Shown: piece after piece, positions 34,566-42,871 of the stretch
Position numbering within the stretch: the first letter of the stretch is position 1
Layout: each line of letters starts with the position of its first letter
From: CAYRWR01 sp964428015
GTDB taxonomy: Bacteria > Spirochaetota > Brevinematia > Brevinematales > CAYRWR01
Reading direction: 5' to 3'
Length of the DNA: 64,000 nucleotides
NCBI GenBank assembly: GCA_964428015.1
Contig: CAYRWR010000020.1
Span: forward strand, 3,846-67,845
Translations under genes and position numbers: made by a program
Notes under the pieces: model-generated
Told to the model about the DNA's origin: nothing
Seen by the model: the letters and a program-made list of their open reading frames with translations, nothing else
Database searches by the model: none

Positions 34566-36203
34566 TCATTTGTTATGAAAGTCTGTGAGTTCAAAGATAA
34601 AATAACCGTACGGTCCCGGGGTCAGGAAATAGGGCAGTTCTCCGATATCCGGAAAGACAGTGTCGCCCAAAATCTCCACTGGAGTCAGGCCGTTCAGTTC
34701 AGACAGATCCAGCTCCACCGGCTGGGCTGACCGGGCCAGATTAAACACGCACAGGACGCGGGTGTCTTCCGATTCCAGCAGATAGACCAGGACTTTATGG
34801 TTCTCAGGATACAAAAAACGAATTTTACCCAGGCCGAAGATGGGATGTTTTTTACGGATGGATATCAGCCGCTTGAGCCAGTTGAAAAGAGAGGCCTTGT
34901 TCATTCTTTCTTCATCCACATTCACTGAGTTGTAATTATAGATCGGGTCGGTGATTACCGGGGCGTATAGCTGGGAAGGTTTGGCGTCGGAGAAGCCTGC
35001 GTTGCGGTTCTCATTCCACTGCATGGGGGTACGTACCCCGTTTCTGTCCCCCAGGTAGATATTATCACCCATGCCTATTTCGTCCCCATAGTAGATGATA
35101 GGGGTGCCGGGGAGAGTCATGAGGATAGCATTGAGCAGCTCGTTTTTTCTGCGGTCGTTGTCCAGCAGAGGGGCCAGCCGGCGCCGTATACCCTGATTGA
35201 GACGCATCTGCCGGTCTTCGGCATAGGCATCAAACAAATAGTCACGTTCATTGTCGGTCACCATCTCCAGAGTCATCTCATCATGATTACGCAGGAACAT
35301 ACACCATTGGCAGTTTTCAGGGATCTCCGGCAGGCGTTTCATGATGTCAATTATGGGACCATGATGCTCCTGACTGATGGCCATGAACAGGCGAGGCATC
35401 AGGGGGAAGTTGAATGCCATGTGAAACTCGTCCCCGTCTCCAAAGTAGGGCAGTAGGTCTTCCGGCCATTGATTGGCTTCAGCCAGCAGTATCCGGCCCG
35501 GGTATTTTTCATCAATAAAGGCCCGTAATTCCTTTAGGTAGACGTGGGTCTCGGGCAGGTTTTCACAATTAGTGCCGTCTTTTTCAAAGAGGTAGGGTAC
35601 CGCGTCCATCCGGAAGCCGTCTATACCCAGATCCAGCCAGAATTTCATGATTTTCTTCATCTCTTCCCTGACTTTAGGGTTTTCAAAGTTCAGATCAGGC
35701 TGATGATGGAAAAAGCGGTGCCAGTAGTACAAGCCGTTTTCCTGGCAGTAGGTCCAGTTGGACACTTCAGAATCAATAAAAATAATCCTGGCATCCTGGT
35801 ACTTTTCCGGGGTCTCAGACCAGACATAGTAGTCAAAATAGGGGGATTGGGGGCCTGTTTTGGCATCCTGGAACCAGGGATGCTGATCAGAAGTGTGGTT
35901 CAGGACCATATCAGTGATGATACGTATGCCTCTTTTATGGGCCTGTTCAGTGAGGTGCTTAAAATCCTCCAGATCTCCGTAGATGGGGTTGACGGAGTAA
36001 TAATCCATAATATCATAACCATCGTCCCGGGCCGGGGTGGGGTAAATGGGCATAAGCCACACACAGTCCACACCCAGCTCCTGCAGGTAATCCAGCTTTT
36101 GAATGAGTCCCGGAATATCACCCTTTCCGTCACGGTTGTGGTCGTAAAAGCCTTTTATGTAAAGTTCATAAAATACTCCGGTCTTGTACCAGTTCTGTTC
36201 CAC
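34566..36203 (-). CDS. treS: Trehalose synthase (maltose alpha-D-glucosyltransferase), GH13
   Basis: Cytoplasmic enzyme that interconverts maltose and trehalose. It has 545 residues, the length of stand-alone TreS without the maltokinase domain. GH13 regions appear in order: MPIYPTPARDDGYDI, TDMVLNHTSDQHPWF, the nucleophile segment GIDGFRMDAVPYL, the acid/base LLAEANQWPED and FLRNHDEMTLEM. GNGVRTPMQW (here DRNGVRTPMQWN) is typical of the TreS group. A TTGATT-16-TATAAT promoter lies about 120 bases upstream and a candidate ncRNA ends about 85 bases beyond that. No treY, treZ or glgE is adjacent. Confidence 0.93.
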   Translation of the reverse strand: MEQNWYKTGVFYELYIKGFYDHNRDGKGDIPGLIQKLDYLQELGVDCVWLMPIYPTPARDDGYDIMDYYSVNPIYGDLEDFKHLTEQAHKRGIRIITDMVLNHTSDQHPWFQDAKTGPQSPYFDYYVWSETPEKYQDARIIFIDSEVSNWTYCQENGLYYWHRFFHHQPDLNFENPKVREEMKKIMKFWLDLGIDGFRMDAVPYLFEKDGTNCENLPETHVYLKELRAFIDEKYPGRILLAEANQWPEDLLPYFGDGDEFHMAFNFPLMPRLFMAISQEHHGPIIDIMKRLPEIPENCQWCMFLRNHDEMTLEMVTDNERDYLFDAYAEDRQMRLNQGIRRRLAPLLDNDRRKNELLNAILMTLPGTPIIYYGDEIGMGDNIYLGDRNGVRTPMQWNENRNAGFSDAKPSQLYAPVITDPIYNYNSVNVDEERMNKASLFNWLKRLISIRKKHPIFGLGKIRFLYPENHKVLVYLLESEDTRVLCVFNLARSAQPVELDLSELNGLTPVEILGDTVFPDIGELPYFLTPGPYGYFIFELTDFHNK

Positions 36204-36325
36204 CGGCCGCCTCCTGTCATCATTTCATAAGTGGGAAAATATTTCTTGAAAAATATGAGTTCGTCACCAGATTGTTATTAGGAAGATAATTTTCAATAGC
36301 ATGATCCAGTGTAATGTGCTTTTAT

Positions 36326-36353
36326 ATTATAGAATAAATAATATAATAATCAA
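36326..36353 (-). promoter_or_regulatory. Promoter of treS
   Basis: Minus-strand TTGATT (36353-36348), 16-base spacer, perfect TATAAT (36331-36326). The transcript would begin near 36319, leaving a leader of about 115 bases. Confidence 0.65.
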
Positions 36354-36407
36354 CACTCCAATTGTGACTCTATCTGCATTTTAGATCGATAGAAAGCATG
36401 ATAGTAA

Positions 36408-36440
36408 CAAAAAAGCCTGTCTCCCAATCTGAGACAGGCT
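36408..36440 (-). terminator. Terminator of the candidate ncRNA
   Basis: AGCCTGTCTC and GAGACAGGCT form a perfect 10-base stem (36440-36431 with 36423-36414) around a 7-base loop, followed on the minus strand by six T. Confidence 0.92.
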
Positions 36441-36683
36441 CTTGTTCTTTCATACCTTTGAAAAAAACAGAAAAAGAGAGGTTTAGGGATTTAGGACGAT
36501 GTCTCTAACGGGATACATTTGTTACCCGTGTACGGTAAGTACGGACGATCGTTACCTTCTTTGTGGGTACTTAGCCCCGATCACCAAACGGCCCTTCAAC
36601 CTTTTTCTCAAAGGCCTTCCTGAGAAGGTGGAACCTCAGAGGAGCTGGAATTCATATAAATCCTCCTCGTTTTTCCTTAGTAC
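36409..36683 (-). ncRNA. Candidate structured non-coding RNA, about 275 nt
   Basis: A minus-strand transcript bounded by a consensus promoter and a strong terminator, with no reading frame longer than 15 codons. Its ends pair: 36675-36657 with 36493-36470 through GAAAAA/TTTTTC, GAGG/CCTC and GGATTTA/TAAATCC (17 pairs with two small internal loops). Inside are short hairpins: CCTTC-TCAG-GAAGG, CCTTT-GAGAA-AAAGG, GGTAA/TTACC and ACGGG/CCCGT. The conserved sequences of tmRNA, RNase P RNA and SRP RNA are absent. Size and a long closing helix allow 6S RNA, but the interior looks branched rather than rod-like. It may also influence treS downstream. Confidence 0.6.
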
Positions 36684-36689
36684 AACTCA

Positions 36690-36717
36690 ATTATATTACC
36701 CCGATTTTTTTTGTCAA
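36690..36717 (-). promoter_or_regulatory. Perfect-consensus promoter of the candidate ncRNA
   Basis: Minus-strand TTGACA (36717-36712), 16-base spacer, TATAAT (36695-36690). Both boxes match consensus fully, the best pair in the window. Predicted start G at about 36683. Confidence 0.8.
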
Positions 36718-36787
36718 GCTTTTTTGAAAATATTTTTTTATTTATTTTTTTATATAAATTTACATCGAAAGCAGACAGGAACTTCAC

Positions 36788-36853
36788 TGGTAATAAATGA
36801 GGTAACTGTTTATATATGTATAAATTAAGCGAAATTACTGATGGTAATAAATG
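36788..36853. repeat. Direct repeat of TGGTAATAAATG upstream of gap
   Basis: Exact 12-base copies at 36788-36799 and 36842-36853, 54 bases apart (about five helical turns), upstream of the gap promoter. Possible paired regulator sites. Confidence 0.4.
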
Positions 36854-36896
36854 CAAAAATATACAGCAAAGAAGCGGTAAAAAAACAGGCAATATG

Positions 36897-36961
36897 TTGA
36901 CAGGGGGGGCGTCACTATTTAAAATAAACGGAAAAAATTTTGGGAATGGTGTAAGGACACC
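36897..36961 (+). promoter_or_regulatory. gap promoter and leader hairpin
   Basis: TTGACA (36897-36902), 17-base spacer with seven G, TAAAAT (36920-36925); start near 36932. In the leader GGTGT (36948-36952) pairs with ACACC (36957-36961), a small 5' hairpin that may stabilise the mRNA. Confidence 0.75.
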
Positions 36962-37001
36962 GTACCTTGAAATAAAACAAAAATCTTTTAGGAGGCTGAT
37001 A

Positions 37002-38021
37002 GTGGCAGTAAAAGTAGCGATCAACGGATTCGGAAGAATCGGCCGTAATGTATTCAAAGCATATATGGCAAATTACAAGGGTGAATACGATATCGTAGCT
37101 GTCAATGACCTGACAGATAATGATACTCTGGCACACCTGTATAAGTATGACTCCATGTACGGAATTGCCAAGGACAAGGTGTCCGCCACCGGTGATTCTA
37201 TCACCATCGGCGACAAGACCATCAAAGTGTTTGAAGAAAAAGATCCCGCAAATCTCCCCTGGAAAGAACTGGGTGTAGATATCGTGATCGAATCTACCGG
37301 TTTCTTCTCAACCCGTGACGCCATGAACAAGCACATCCAGGCTGGTGCTAAGAAAGTTATCCTTTCCGCTCCTTCCAAAAGTGCTGATGATGTGGATCTG
37401 ACTGTAGTTATCGGTGTCAACGAAGATAAGATCACCAAAGATATGAAACTGATCTCTAATGCCAGCTGTACCACCAACTCCATGGCTGCTGTAGTCAAAC
37501 TGATCAATGACAATTTCGGCATTGAAAACGGACTTATGACCACAGTTCACTCTTACACCAATGACCAGAAGATCCTGGATGCTCCTCACAAAGACCTGCG
37601 CCGCGCCCGCAATGCTGCTACCAATATTATCCCTACCTCTACCGGTGCTGCCAAGGCTATTGGTCTGGTAATCCCTGAACTAAAAGGTAAACTGGATGGT
37701 TATGCTCTGCGCGTGCCTACTCCCGTAGGATCAGTGACCGACCTTACCGTCAACCTGTCCAAAGCTACTACAGCTGAAGAAATCAACGCTGTAGTGAAGA
37801 AAGGATCTGAAACTCCCCGCCTCAAGGAAGTTGTGGAATATACCGCTGATCCTATTGTACTGGCAGACATCGTGGGCAACTCTCATTCCACCGTATTTGA
37901 CAGCCTGCTGACTAAAGTGATCAATGGCAAAACCGCCAAGATTGCTATGTGGTATGACAACGAATGGGGTTTCTCCAACCGTATGGCTCACCTGACTGCT
38001 ATTTTAGCAAAAATGATCTAA
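37002..38021 (+). CDS. gap: Glyceraldehyde-3-phosphate dehydrogenase
   Basis: Glycolytic NAD-dependent enzyme, 339 residues, first gene of gap-pgk-Dabb-tpiA. NAD-binding NGFGRIGR at ~9, catalytic SNASCTTNSMA with the active Cys, HSYTNDQ and RAARAAA-equivalent RRARNAATNIIPTSTGAA. It starts with GTG at 37002, six bases after AGGAGG; the long in-frame extension to 36816 would run through the promoter and is rejected. High-expression codon use (many CTG, GCT, ACC) contrasts with accessory genes. Confidence 0.98.
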   Translation: MAVKVAINGFGRIGRNVFKAYMANYKGEYDIVAVNDLTDNDTLAHLYKYDSMYGIAKDKVSATGDSITIGDKTIKVFEEKDPANLPWKELGVDIVIESTGFFSTRDAMNKHIQAGAKKVILSAPSKSADDVDLTVVIGVNEDKITKDMKLISNASCTTNSMAAVVKLINDNFGIENGLMTTVHSYTNDQKILDAPHKDLRRARNAATNIIPTSTGAAKAIGLVIPELKGKLDGYALRVPTPVGSVTDLTVNLSKATTAEEINAVVKKGSETPRLKEVVEYTADPIVLADIVGNSHSTVFDSLLTKVINGKTAKIAMWYDNEWGFSNRMAHLTAILAKMI

Positions 38022-38033
38022 AAATATTATTTA

Positions 38034-38066
38034 CTACGACGTCCGAAAGGGCGTCGTAGCCGTTTT
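38034..38066 (+). terminator. Terminator or attenuator between gap and pgk
   Basis: CTACGACG (38034-38041) pairs with CGTCGTAG (38052-38059), followed by CC and five T. It probably lets gap be expressed above the downstream genes. Confidence 0.8.
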
Positions 38067-38108
38067 TATTGATTTATATTATATTTTTTGAAAGAACAGG
38101 AGGCCGTC

Positions 38109-39377
38109 ATGGCTATCGCTAAAAAGACCGTTCGAGATTTAGACCTCAAAGGGAAAAGAGTGCTGATGCGTGTGGATTTTAATGTCCCTATGCAGGATGG
38201 TGTAATCCAGGATGATACCCGTATCCAGGCTGCTATTCCTACTATAGAATATGTGCTTAAACAGGGTGCTAAAAGTCTGGTGCTGATGTCCCACCTGGGA
38301 GACCCGGCTAAAGACGCGGTCAAAGCCAAAGAAAAAGCTGAAAAAGCTGGTAAAGCCTGGGATGAGAAAAAATACATTGACGGTAAGCACCGCCTGGTTC
38401 CTGCCGCTGAACGTCTGGCCAAATTGTTAGGCAAAAAAGTCATCATGGCACCGGATTGTATGGGAGCAGAAACTGACAAGATCGTAGCCGGCCTGAAGGA
38501 CGGTGAAATCGTTATGCTGGAAAACACCCGTTTTCATAAAGAAGAGACAGCCAAAGATGAAGAAGGCCGCAACAAACTGGCCAAAGAACTGGTCAAATAC
38601 GGCGATGTGTTTGTCAATGATGCTTTTGGTACCGCTCACCGCGCCCACGCTTCTACAGAAACAGTAGCTCATTATCTGCCGGCGGTAGCAGGATTCCTGA
38701 TTGAAAAAGAACTGGAATTCATTGAAGATAAAGTTGTAAAAAATCCCGCCAAACCCTTTGTGGCCATTATCGGCGGGGCCAAGGTCAGCTCCAAGATCAC
38801 CGTGATCCAGAAAATGCTGGAAAAGGTGGACAAGCTGATCATCGGTGGAGGTATGACCTTTACCTTCTACCGTGCCCAGGGGCTCTCTACCGGGGATTCA
38901 CTGGTAGAAGAAGATATGATCGATGTGGCTAAATCAGCTCTTAAAGCTGCCCAGGATAAGGGTGTGGAAATTGTCCTTCCGGTAGACGCCAAGCTCGGCG
39001 ACAAATTTGACGCCAATGCCAAGACCCAGATTGTGGACGCGGACAAGATCCCTGCCGGCTGGCTGGGATTGGACATCGGCCCCAAGGGTATAGAACAGAT
39101 CAAGAAAGCCCTGGCAAACGCCAAGACTGTGTTCTGGAACGGGCCGGTAGGGGTATTCGAATGGGAAGCCTTTGCTGAAGGTACTATGGCTATTGCTCAT
39201 ACCCTGGCGGAGCTGAAAGGTGCTGTCACCGTAATCGGCGGAGGAGACAGTGTCTCAGCCGTAAACAAAGCCGGAGTGGCTGACAAAATGAGCCACATTT
39301 CCACCGGAGGCGGAGCTTCTATGGAACTGGTAGAAGGCAAGATTCTGCCCGGTATAGCCGCGCTGCTGGATAAATAA
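38109..39377 (+). CDS. pgk: Phosphoglycerate kinase
   Basis: Glycolytic kinase making ATP from 1,3-bisphosphoglycerate, 422 residues. VLMRVDFNVPMQDG, LMSHLGDP, the bacterial-type lid ENTRFHKEE, VNDAFGTAHRAHAS, IIGGAKVSSKI and GGGDSVSAVNKAG are all present. The inserted Lys-rich segment KDAVKAKEKAEKAGK in the N-terminal domain is seen in some bacterial PGKs. ATG at 38109 after AGGAGG; an extension to 38088 lacks support. Between the gap terminator and a Dabb gene 7 bases downstream. Confidence 0.98.
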   Translation: MAIAKKTVRDLDLKGKRVLMRVDFNVPMQDGVIQDDTRIQAAIPTIEYVLKQGAKSLVLMSHLGDPAKDAVKAKEKAEKAGKAWDEKKYIDGKHRLVPAAERLAKLLGKKVIMAPDCMGAETDKIVAGLKDGEIVMLENTRFHKEETAKDEEGRNKLAKELVKYGDVFVNDAFGTAHRAHASTETVAHYLPAVAGFLIEKELEFIEDKVVKNPAKPFVAIIGGAKVSSKITVIQKMLEKVDKLIIGGGMTFTFYRAQGLSTGDSLVEEDMIDVAKSALKAAQDKGVEIVLPVDAKLGDKFDANAKTQIVDADKIPAGWLGLDIGPKGIEQIKKALANAKTVFWNGPVGVFEWEAFAEGTMAIAHTLAELKGAVTVIGGGDSVSAVNKAGVADKMSHISTGGGASMELVEGKILPGIAALLDK

Positions 39378-39384
39378 GAACAGT

Positions 39385-39675
39385 ATGCTCAGGCATATTG
39401 TATTCTGGAGACTGAAGCCGGAAGACAAGGCGGAAAATCTCCTGAAAATGCAGCAAAAACTGCAGGGATTGAAAGATAAGGTCCCCCAGGTAAAAGGCCT
39501 GGAAACCGGAGTTAATATTAAAACGGGAAATGCGGCCTGGGACATTGCACTGTGGGTCAGCCTGGAAGACGAGGCTGCACTGGATGCCTATCAGGAACAT
39601 CCCGAGCATGTGAAAGTAAGAGATTTTATCGGGTCTGTGACAGCAGAACGGGCTGTGGTGGATTTTGAGATATAA
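39385..39675 (+). CDS. Dabb-family (stress-response A/B barrel) protein
   Basis: A 96-residue ferredoxin-like alpha/beta barrel protein: LRHIVFWRLKPEDK at the start, VKGLETGVNIK, WDIALWVSLEDEAALDAYQEHPEHV broken by short turns, ending VVDFEI. The Dabb fold occurs in stress proteins, mono-oxygenases and cyclases; no catalytic residue can be assigned. It sits between pgk and tpiA, 7 and 23 bases away, so is co-expressed with glycolysis. There is no clear ribosome binding site, so translation may depend on pgk. Confidence 0.85.
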   Translation: MLRHIVFWRLKPEDKAENLLKMQQKLQGLKDKVPQVKGLETGVNIKTGNAAWDIALWVSLEDEAALDAYQEHPEHVKVRDFIGSVTAERAVVDFEI

Positions 39676-39698
39676 GACAAAACAACAAGGAGAACTGG

Positions 39699-40451
39699 AT
39701 GCGTAAACCATTAATGGCTGGAAACTGGAAAATGTACAACACCATTGCTGAATCTTTAGCCCTGGTCAAAGCCCTCAAAGCTAATTGTAAAGATGTAAAA
39801 GATAGGGAAATCCTGGTAGGTGTACCCTTTACCGCGATTTCAGCCGTAGCCAAGGAACTGGAAGGTTCCAATATCTTCGTGGGTGCGGAAAATATGTACT
39901 ATGAAGAAAAGGGTGCTTTCACCGGGGAAATCTCTCCTCTGCAGGTACTGGATGCCGGAGCCCGCTCTGTCATTCTGGGTCACTCTGAAAGACGCCACAT
40001 TTTTGGGGAAAGCGACGATCTGATCAACAAAAAAGTAAAATCAGCCCTGGCACATAATATCTGGCCTATACTCTGCGTAGGTGAACTCCTGGAAGAAAGA
40101 GAAGCCGGCAAGGTAGCCCAGGTACTGAAAACTCAGGTAGAGGGCGGTTATGCCGGTCTGTCCAAAGAGCAGGCTCTCAAAGTCACCATCGCTTATGAGC
40201 CTGTATGGGCCATTGGCACTGGTAAAGTAGCCAGCCCTGAAGACGCTGATGATGCTCACAAGATCATCCGTGATCTCTTAGCCAAGATCTATGACAAAGA
40301 AGTAGCTGACCGTACCCGTATCCTCTATGGCGGATCAGTAAAGCCGGATAATGTGGATGGTCTGATGGCCAAGGAAAATATTGACGGCGCGCTGGTAGGC
40401 GGTGCCAGTCTGAAAGCGGAAGATTTTACCAGGATTGTAAAATTTCAATAA
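39699..40451 (+). CDS. tpiA: Triosephosphate isomerase
   Basis: Interconverts dihydroxyacetone phosphate and glyceraldehyde-3-phosphate. It has 250 residues with GNWKMYNT (catalytic Lys), LGHSERRHIFGE (catalytic His), AYEPVWAIGTGK (catalytic Glu and loop 6), and LYGGSVKPDN. AAGGAGA precedes the ATG. Last enzyme of the gap-pgk-tpiA group; a small gene follows after 60 bases. Confidence 0.98.
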   Translation: MRKPLMAGNWKMYNTIAESLALVKALKANCKDVKDREILVGVPFTAISAVAKELEGSNIFVGAENMYYEEKGAFTGEISPLQVLDAGARSVILGHSERRHIFGESDDLINKKVKSALAHNIWPILCVGELLEEREAGKVAQVLKTQVEGGYAGLSKEQALKVTIAYEPVWAIGTGKVASPEDADDAHKIIRDLLAKIYDKEVADRTRILYGGSVKPDNVDGLMAKENIDGALVGGASLKAEDFTRIVKFQ

Positions 40452-40511
40452 AAAGAGTATATTAAGGTGATGTCTCTTTTGTGTTGTTGCAGAACATTAA
40501 AAGGAGATAGG

Positions 40512-40703
40512 ATGAATATGGGTTACTTTGATTTGCAGACAGAGTCTAAGGATGTCATGCTGGAGATCGAACAGTACAAATGGCTGGAAAGTGAGAAGAC
40601 CGGTAACGATATCGGTTTTCACAACGCTGCTCAGCAGTGGATCACTAGTCATTATGACGAATGGTTTAAACATCATTGTGATCGTTACCTGAACAACGAG
40701 TAG
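40512..40703 (+). CDS. Small acidic protein after tpiA
   Basis: A 63-residue protein with AAGGAG 5 bases before the ATG at 40512 and a strong terminator after it, so it is a genuine translated gene. The sequence contains LEIEQYKWLESEKTGNDIG and ends with HYDEWFKHHCDRYLNNE, aromatic and charged, without membrane segment. A longer frame starting at 40467 has no binding site. No family recognised; co-transcription with glycolytic genes is likely. Confidence 0.7.
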   Translation: MNMGYFDLQTESKDVMLEIEQYKWLESEKTGNDIGFHNAAQQWITSHYDEWFKHHCDRYLNNE

Positions 40704-40737
40704 GTCGGGCGCTTACCGGTTTCTTAGACAAAAATTA

Positions 40738-40789
40738 GGGGAAAGACCGTTCCATTCCTGAGGGAAAAGAACGGTCTTATCCCCTTTTT
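40738..40789 (+). terminator. Terminator of the glycolytic operon
   Basis: AAGACCGTTC (40743-40752) pairs with GAACGGTCTT (40769-40778), capped outside by GGGG/CCCC, then five T. The AsmA gene starts only 28 bases later, so it depends on readthrough or an unrecognised promoter. Confidence 0.92.
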
Positions 40790-40816
40790 GTTTTTTAATT
40801 CCAATCGGAGTCAAAC

Positions 40817-42868
40817 ATGGCTGAAGTACTTGTCAAAGCACCAAAGGCAGTGAAAAAAAAGAGGCCTTTCCTCAAATTTATTAAAATTGTTTTTATTTTT
40901 ATTTTTATTCTGGTGCTGCTGATAGCCGGGGCGTTTACTGTGGCATATTTTACCATTGACCCCCAGGTCATGGTCACCAAAGCCAGTGAAGTACTAAAGG
41001 AAAAATACAACCGGGAGATAGAAGTACGTACTGTACAGTTTTCCATAATTAAAGGTATAAGTCTTGACGGAATCGAACTTTCCCGAAAAGGGGGCTTTAG
41101 TCAGGGATCAGCATTAGATCTGAAAGAAGGTTCAATTTTATATAATCCCCTGGCTCTCCTGATGGGCGAGCTGGATATTATCAAGATCCGCCTGGCTGGT
41201 TTCTATACAACCTATGACAATATTATGGATATCGTATCAGACTTCAGCAGGTCGGATAAAACGGAGAAAAAGACAGAAGAAACTGATAAAAAAGGACCGG
41301 GTATATTCCGTATTTCCATCAGAAGTATAGAAGTAGATGATGCCCAGATAGTCTATAATAATATTCCGCTGAATATCAAAGCACTGGTGATACCGGCTAA
41401 GATTTTGGATGATTCCCAGATCAAAGCCAGTCTGGGCAGCATGTACGGGACTATTCACTATGACGGTAGCCTAAAAAAAGCTAATGTAAGTATTGAGGAA
41501 ATGGACGCCGGAAAATTTGCTCCGGGAAGCGGAGATATCCGTGTCAATCAGATCTTTTTTACCCTTTTAAAAGAGGATGCCAACCGTTATACTGTAATAG
41601 GAAAATCTTTGGATATGGTAGCTCAGGGCTATAAAATTTCTACTTTTACCCGATTTGAAGGGAGTTATGGCATCAAGAGCCAGACAGTCCTGCTGCGAAA
41701 TCTGGGCGTAAAAGTTAATGAAGCCACTTTGTACCTGGACAGATTGACCTACTTTGTGAAAAACAAGCAGCTGGATGTGAATATTACTAATCTCACTGCG
41801 CAGCTCTCAGATCTGGTCCCGGGATTTAAAGGCAAAGTAACCGGTAGCCTGGATGTGGTGAAAAGTTCCAGATGGATTGTAGGCGGAGATCTGAAAATCG
41901 AGGATTTCCAATATAAGTTTATTCAGGATGGGAAGCTGACCATCCATATCAAGGATAATGTTCTTCAGGCGGGATTGAAACTCAGTACCAGCGGCGGAGA
42001 TCTGAATCTGTCAGCTCAGTCAGATGATTTTATCAATAGTTCCACTACACTTTCACTCAATAGTGATAAATTTGATCTCTACCCCATTGTGCTGAATTTT
42101 CAGTCTACCCGGGGTAATACCGGTTCAGAGACCAATACTTCCCCAAAAAAAGAGGGCAATTTTGCATTGCCTCCTTTGGTGTTTAAAGCCCATGTGGACA
42201 AGCTTTCCTATCAGGAATACAGTCTGGATGATGTCAGTCTGATTGCTCTGTATCAGGGAGGAGGACTGGATCTGGAAAAATTCAGCCTGGGATTCATCGG
42301 CGGCAGATTGGACGGCTCAGGCAAGCTGGTAGGAAACCAGTTCAACGGGCAAGTTCATTACCAGGATGGAAATCTGCGTAAATTTTCTGAAAAATATCTG
42401 AAAGACGGTAAAAAACTCTACGGAACTGTCAATGCTGATTCGCATTTCCGTATCAATCTAAAAGATCCTCTCTCTTCTGTAATGGATTTTACTTTGAATA
42501 TGCAGGGAGGTGAGATCATTGATTTTCTACTTCTGGAAAAGATCAATAAACTGCTTTTCTTTATTCCAGCTGATAATATACAGTTTGACACTATTCAGAC
42601 CAGTCTGCTGATGAGGGAAGGCACCATCCAGATCAAAAACCTGGACTTTTTGTCCACTGACCTGAAGATAACCACTACCGGGGAAGTTTTTCTGGATAAG
42701 AAAAGCCAGGATATCAATATGCTGATATCCATCCACAAAAGATATCTGGAGGGAGGGGCCTTTGTAGCTCAGCCCTTTATCCCGGGAAAAAGAGTGGGTG
42801 AAAGAATTGAAAATGTGGTGCAAATTACGGGGGACTTCAAAAACCCCAGTGTTAAACTGAATCCCTGA
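40817..42868 (+). CDS. AsmA-family protein
   Basis: A 683-residue envelope protein with one N-terminal membrane anchor (~22-47) after a basic segment and a large periplasmic beta-strand body. The opening VAYFTIDPQVMVTKASEVL and GISLDGIELSRKGGF, and the C-terminal QDINMLISIHKRYLEGGAF, follow the AsmA/YhdP/TamB type of bridge protein that moves phospholipids between membranes. Between lie repeated strand motifs with I-K-x-L-x-x-G patterns. It ends 3 bases before the convergent TonB-like gene. Confidence 0.85.
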   Translation: MAEVLVKAPKAVKKKRPFLKFIKIVFIFIFILVLLIAGAFTVAYFTIDPQVMVTKASEVLKEKYNREIEVRTVQFSIIKGISLDGIELSRKGGFSQGSALDLKEGSILYNPLALLMGELDIIKIRLAGFYTTYDNIMDIVSDFSRSDKTEKKTEETDKKGPGIFRISIRSIEVDDAQIVYNNIPLNIKALVIPAKILDDSQIKASLGSMYGTIHYDGSLKKANVSIEEMDAGKFAPGSGDIRVNQIFFTLLKEDANRYTVIGKSLDMVAQGYKISTFTRFEGSYGIKSQTVLLRNLGVKVNEATLYLDRLTYFVKNKQLDVNITNLTAQLSDLVPGFKGKVTGSLDVVKSSRWIVGGDLKIEDFQYKFIQDGKLTIHIKDNVLQAGLKLSTSGGDLNLSAQSDDFINSSTTLSLNSDKFDLYPIVLNFQSTRGNTGSETNTSPKKEGNFALPPLVFKAHVDKLSYQEYSLDDVSLIALYQGGGLDLEKFSLGFIGGRLDGSGKLVGNQFNGQVHYQDGNLRKFSEKYLKDGKKLYGTVNADSHFRINLKDPLSSVMDFTLNMQGGEIIDFLLLEKINKLLFFIPADNIQFDTIQTSLLMREGTIQIKNLDFLSTDLKITTTGEVFLDKKSQDINMLISIHKRYLEGGAFVAQPFIPGKRVGERIENVVQITGDFKNPSVKLNP

Positions 42869-42871
42869 GAT

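Noticed and set aside
36601..36680. Plus-strand AAGGTGGAACC followed by a GAGGA/TCCTC hairpin and T tract, resembling a T-box leader
   Set aside because: No specifier stem was seen, no plus-strand promoter precedes it, the next gene is gap rather than an amino-acid gene, and the minus strand has a perfect promoter and terminator for the same block.
36405..36683. tmRNA, RNase P RNA or SRP RNA as identity for the candidate ncRNA
   Set aside because: No resume-tag reading frame or tRNA-like ends, no GAGGAAAGUCC-type P RNA core, and no GGAAG-type SRP domain IV hairpin were found.
36816..37001. N-terminal extension of Gap
   Set aside because: It spans the promoter and leader; GTG after AGGAGG gives the conserved VKVAINGFGRIGR start.
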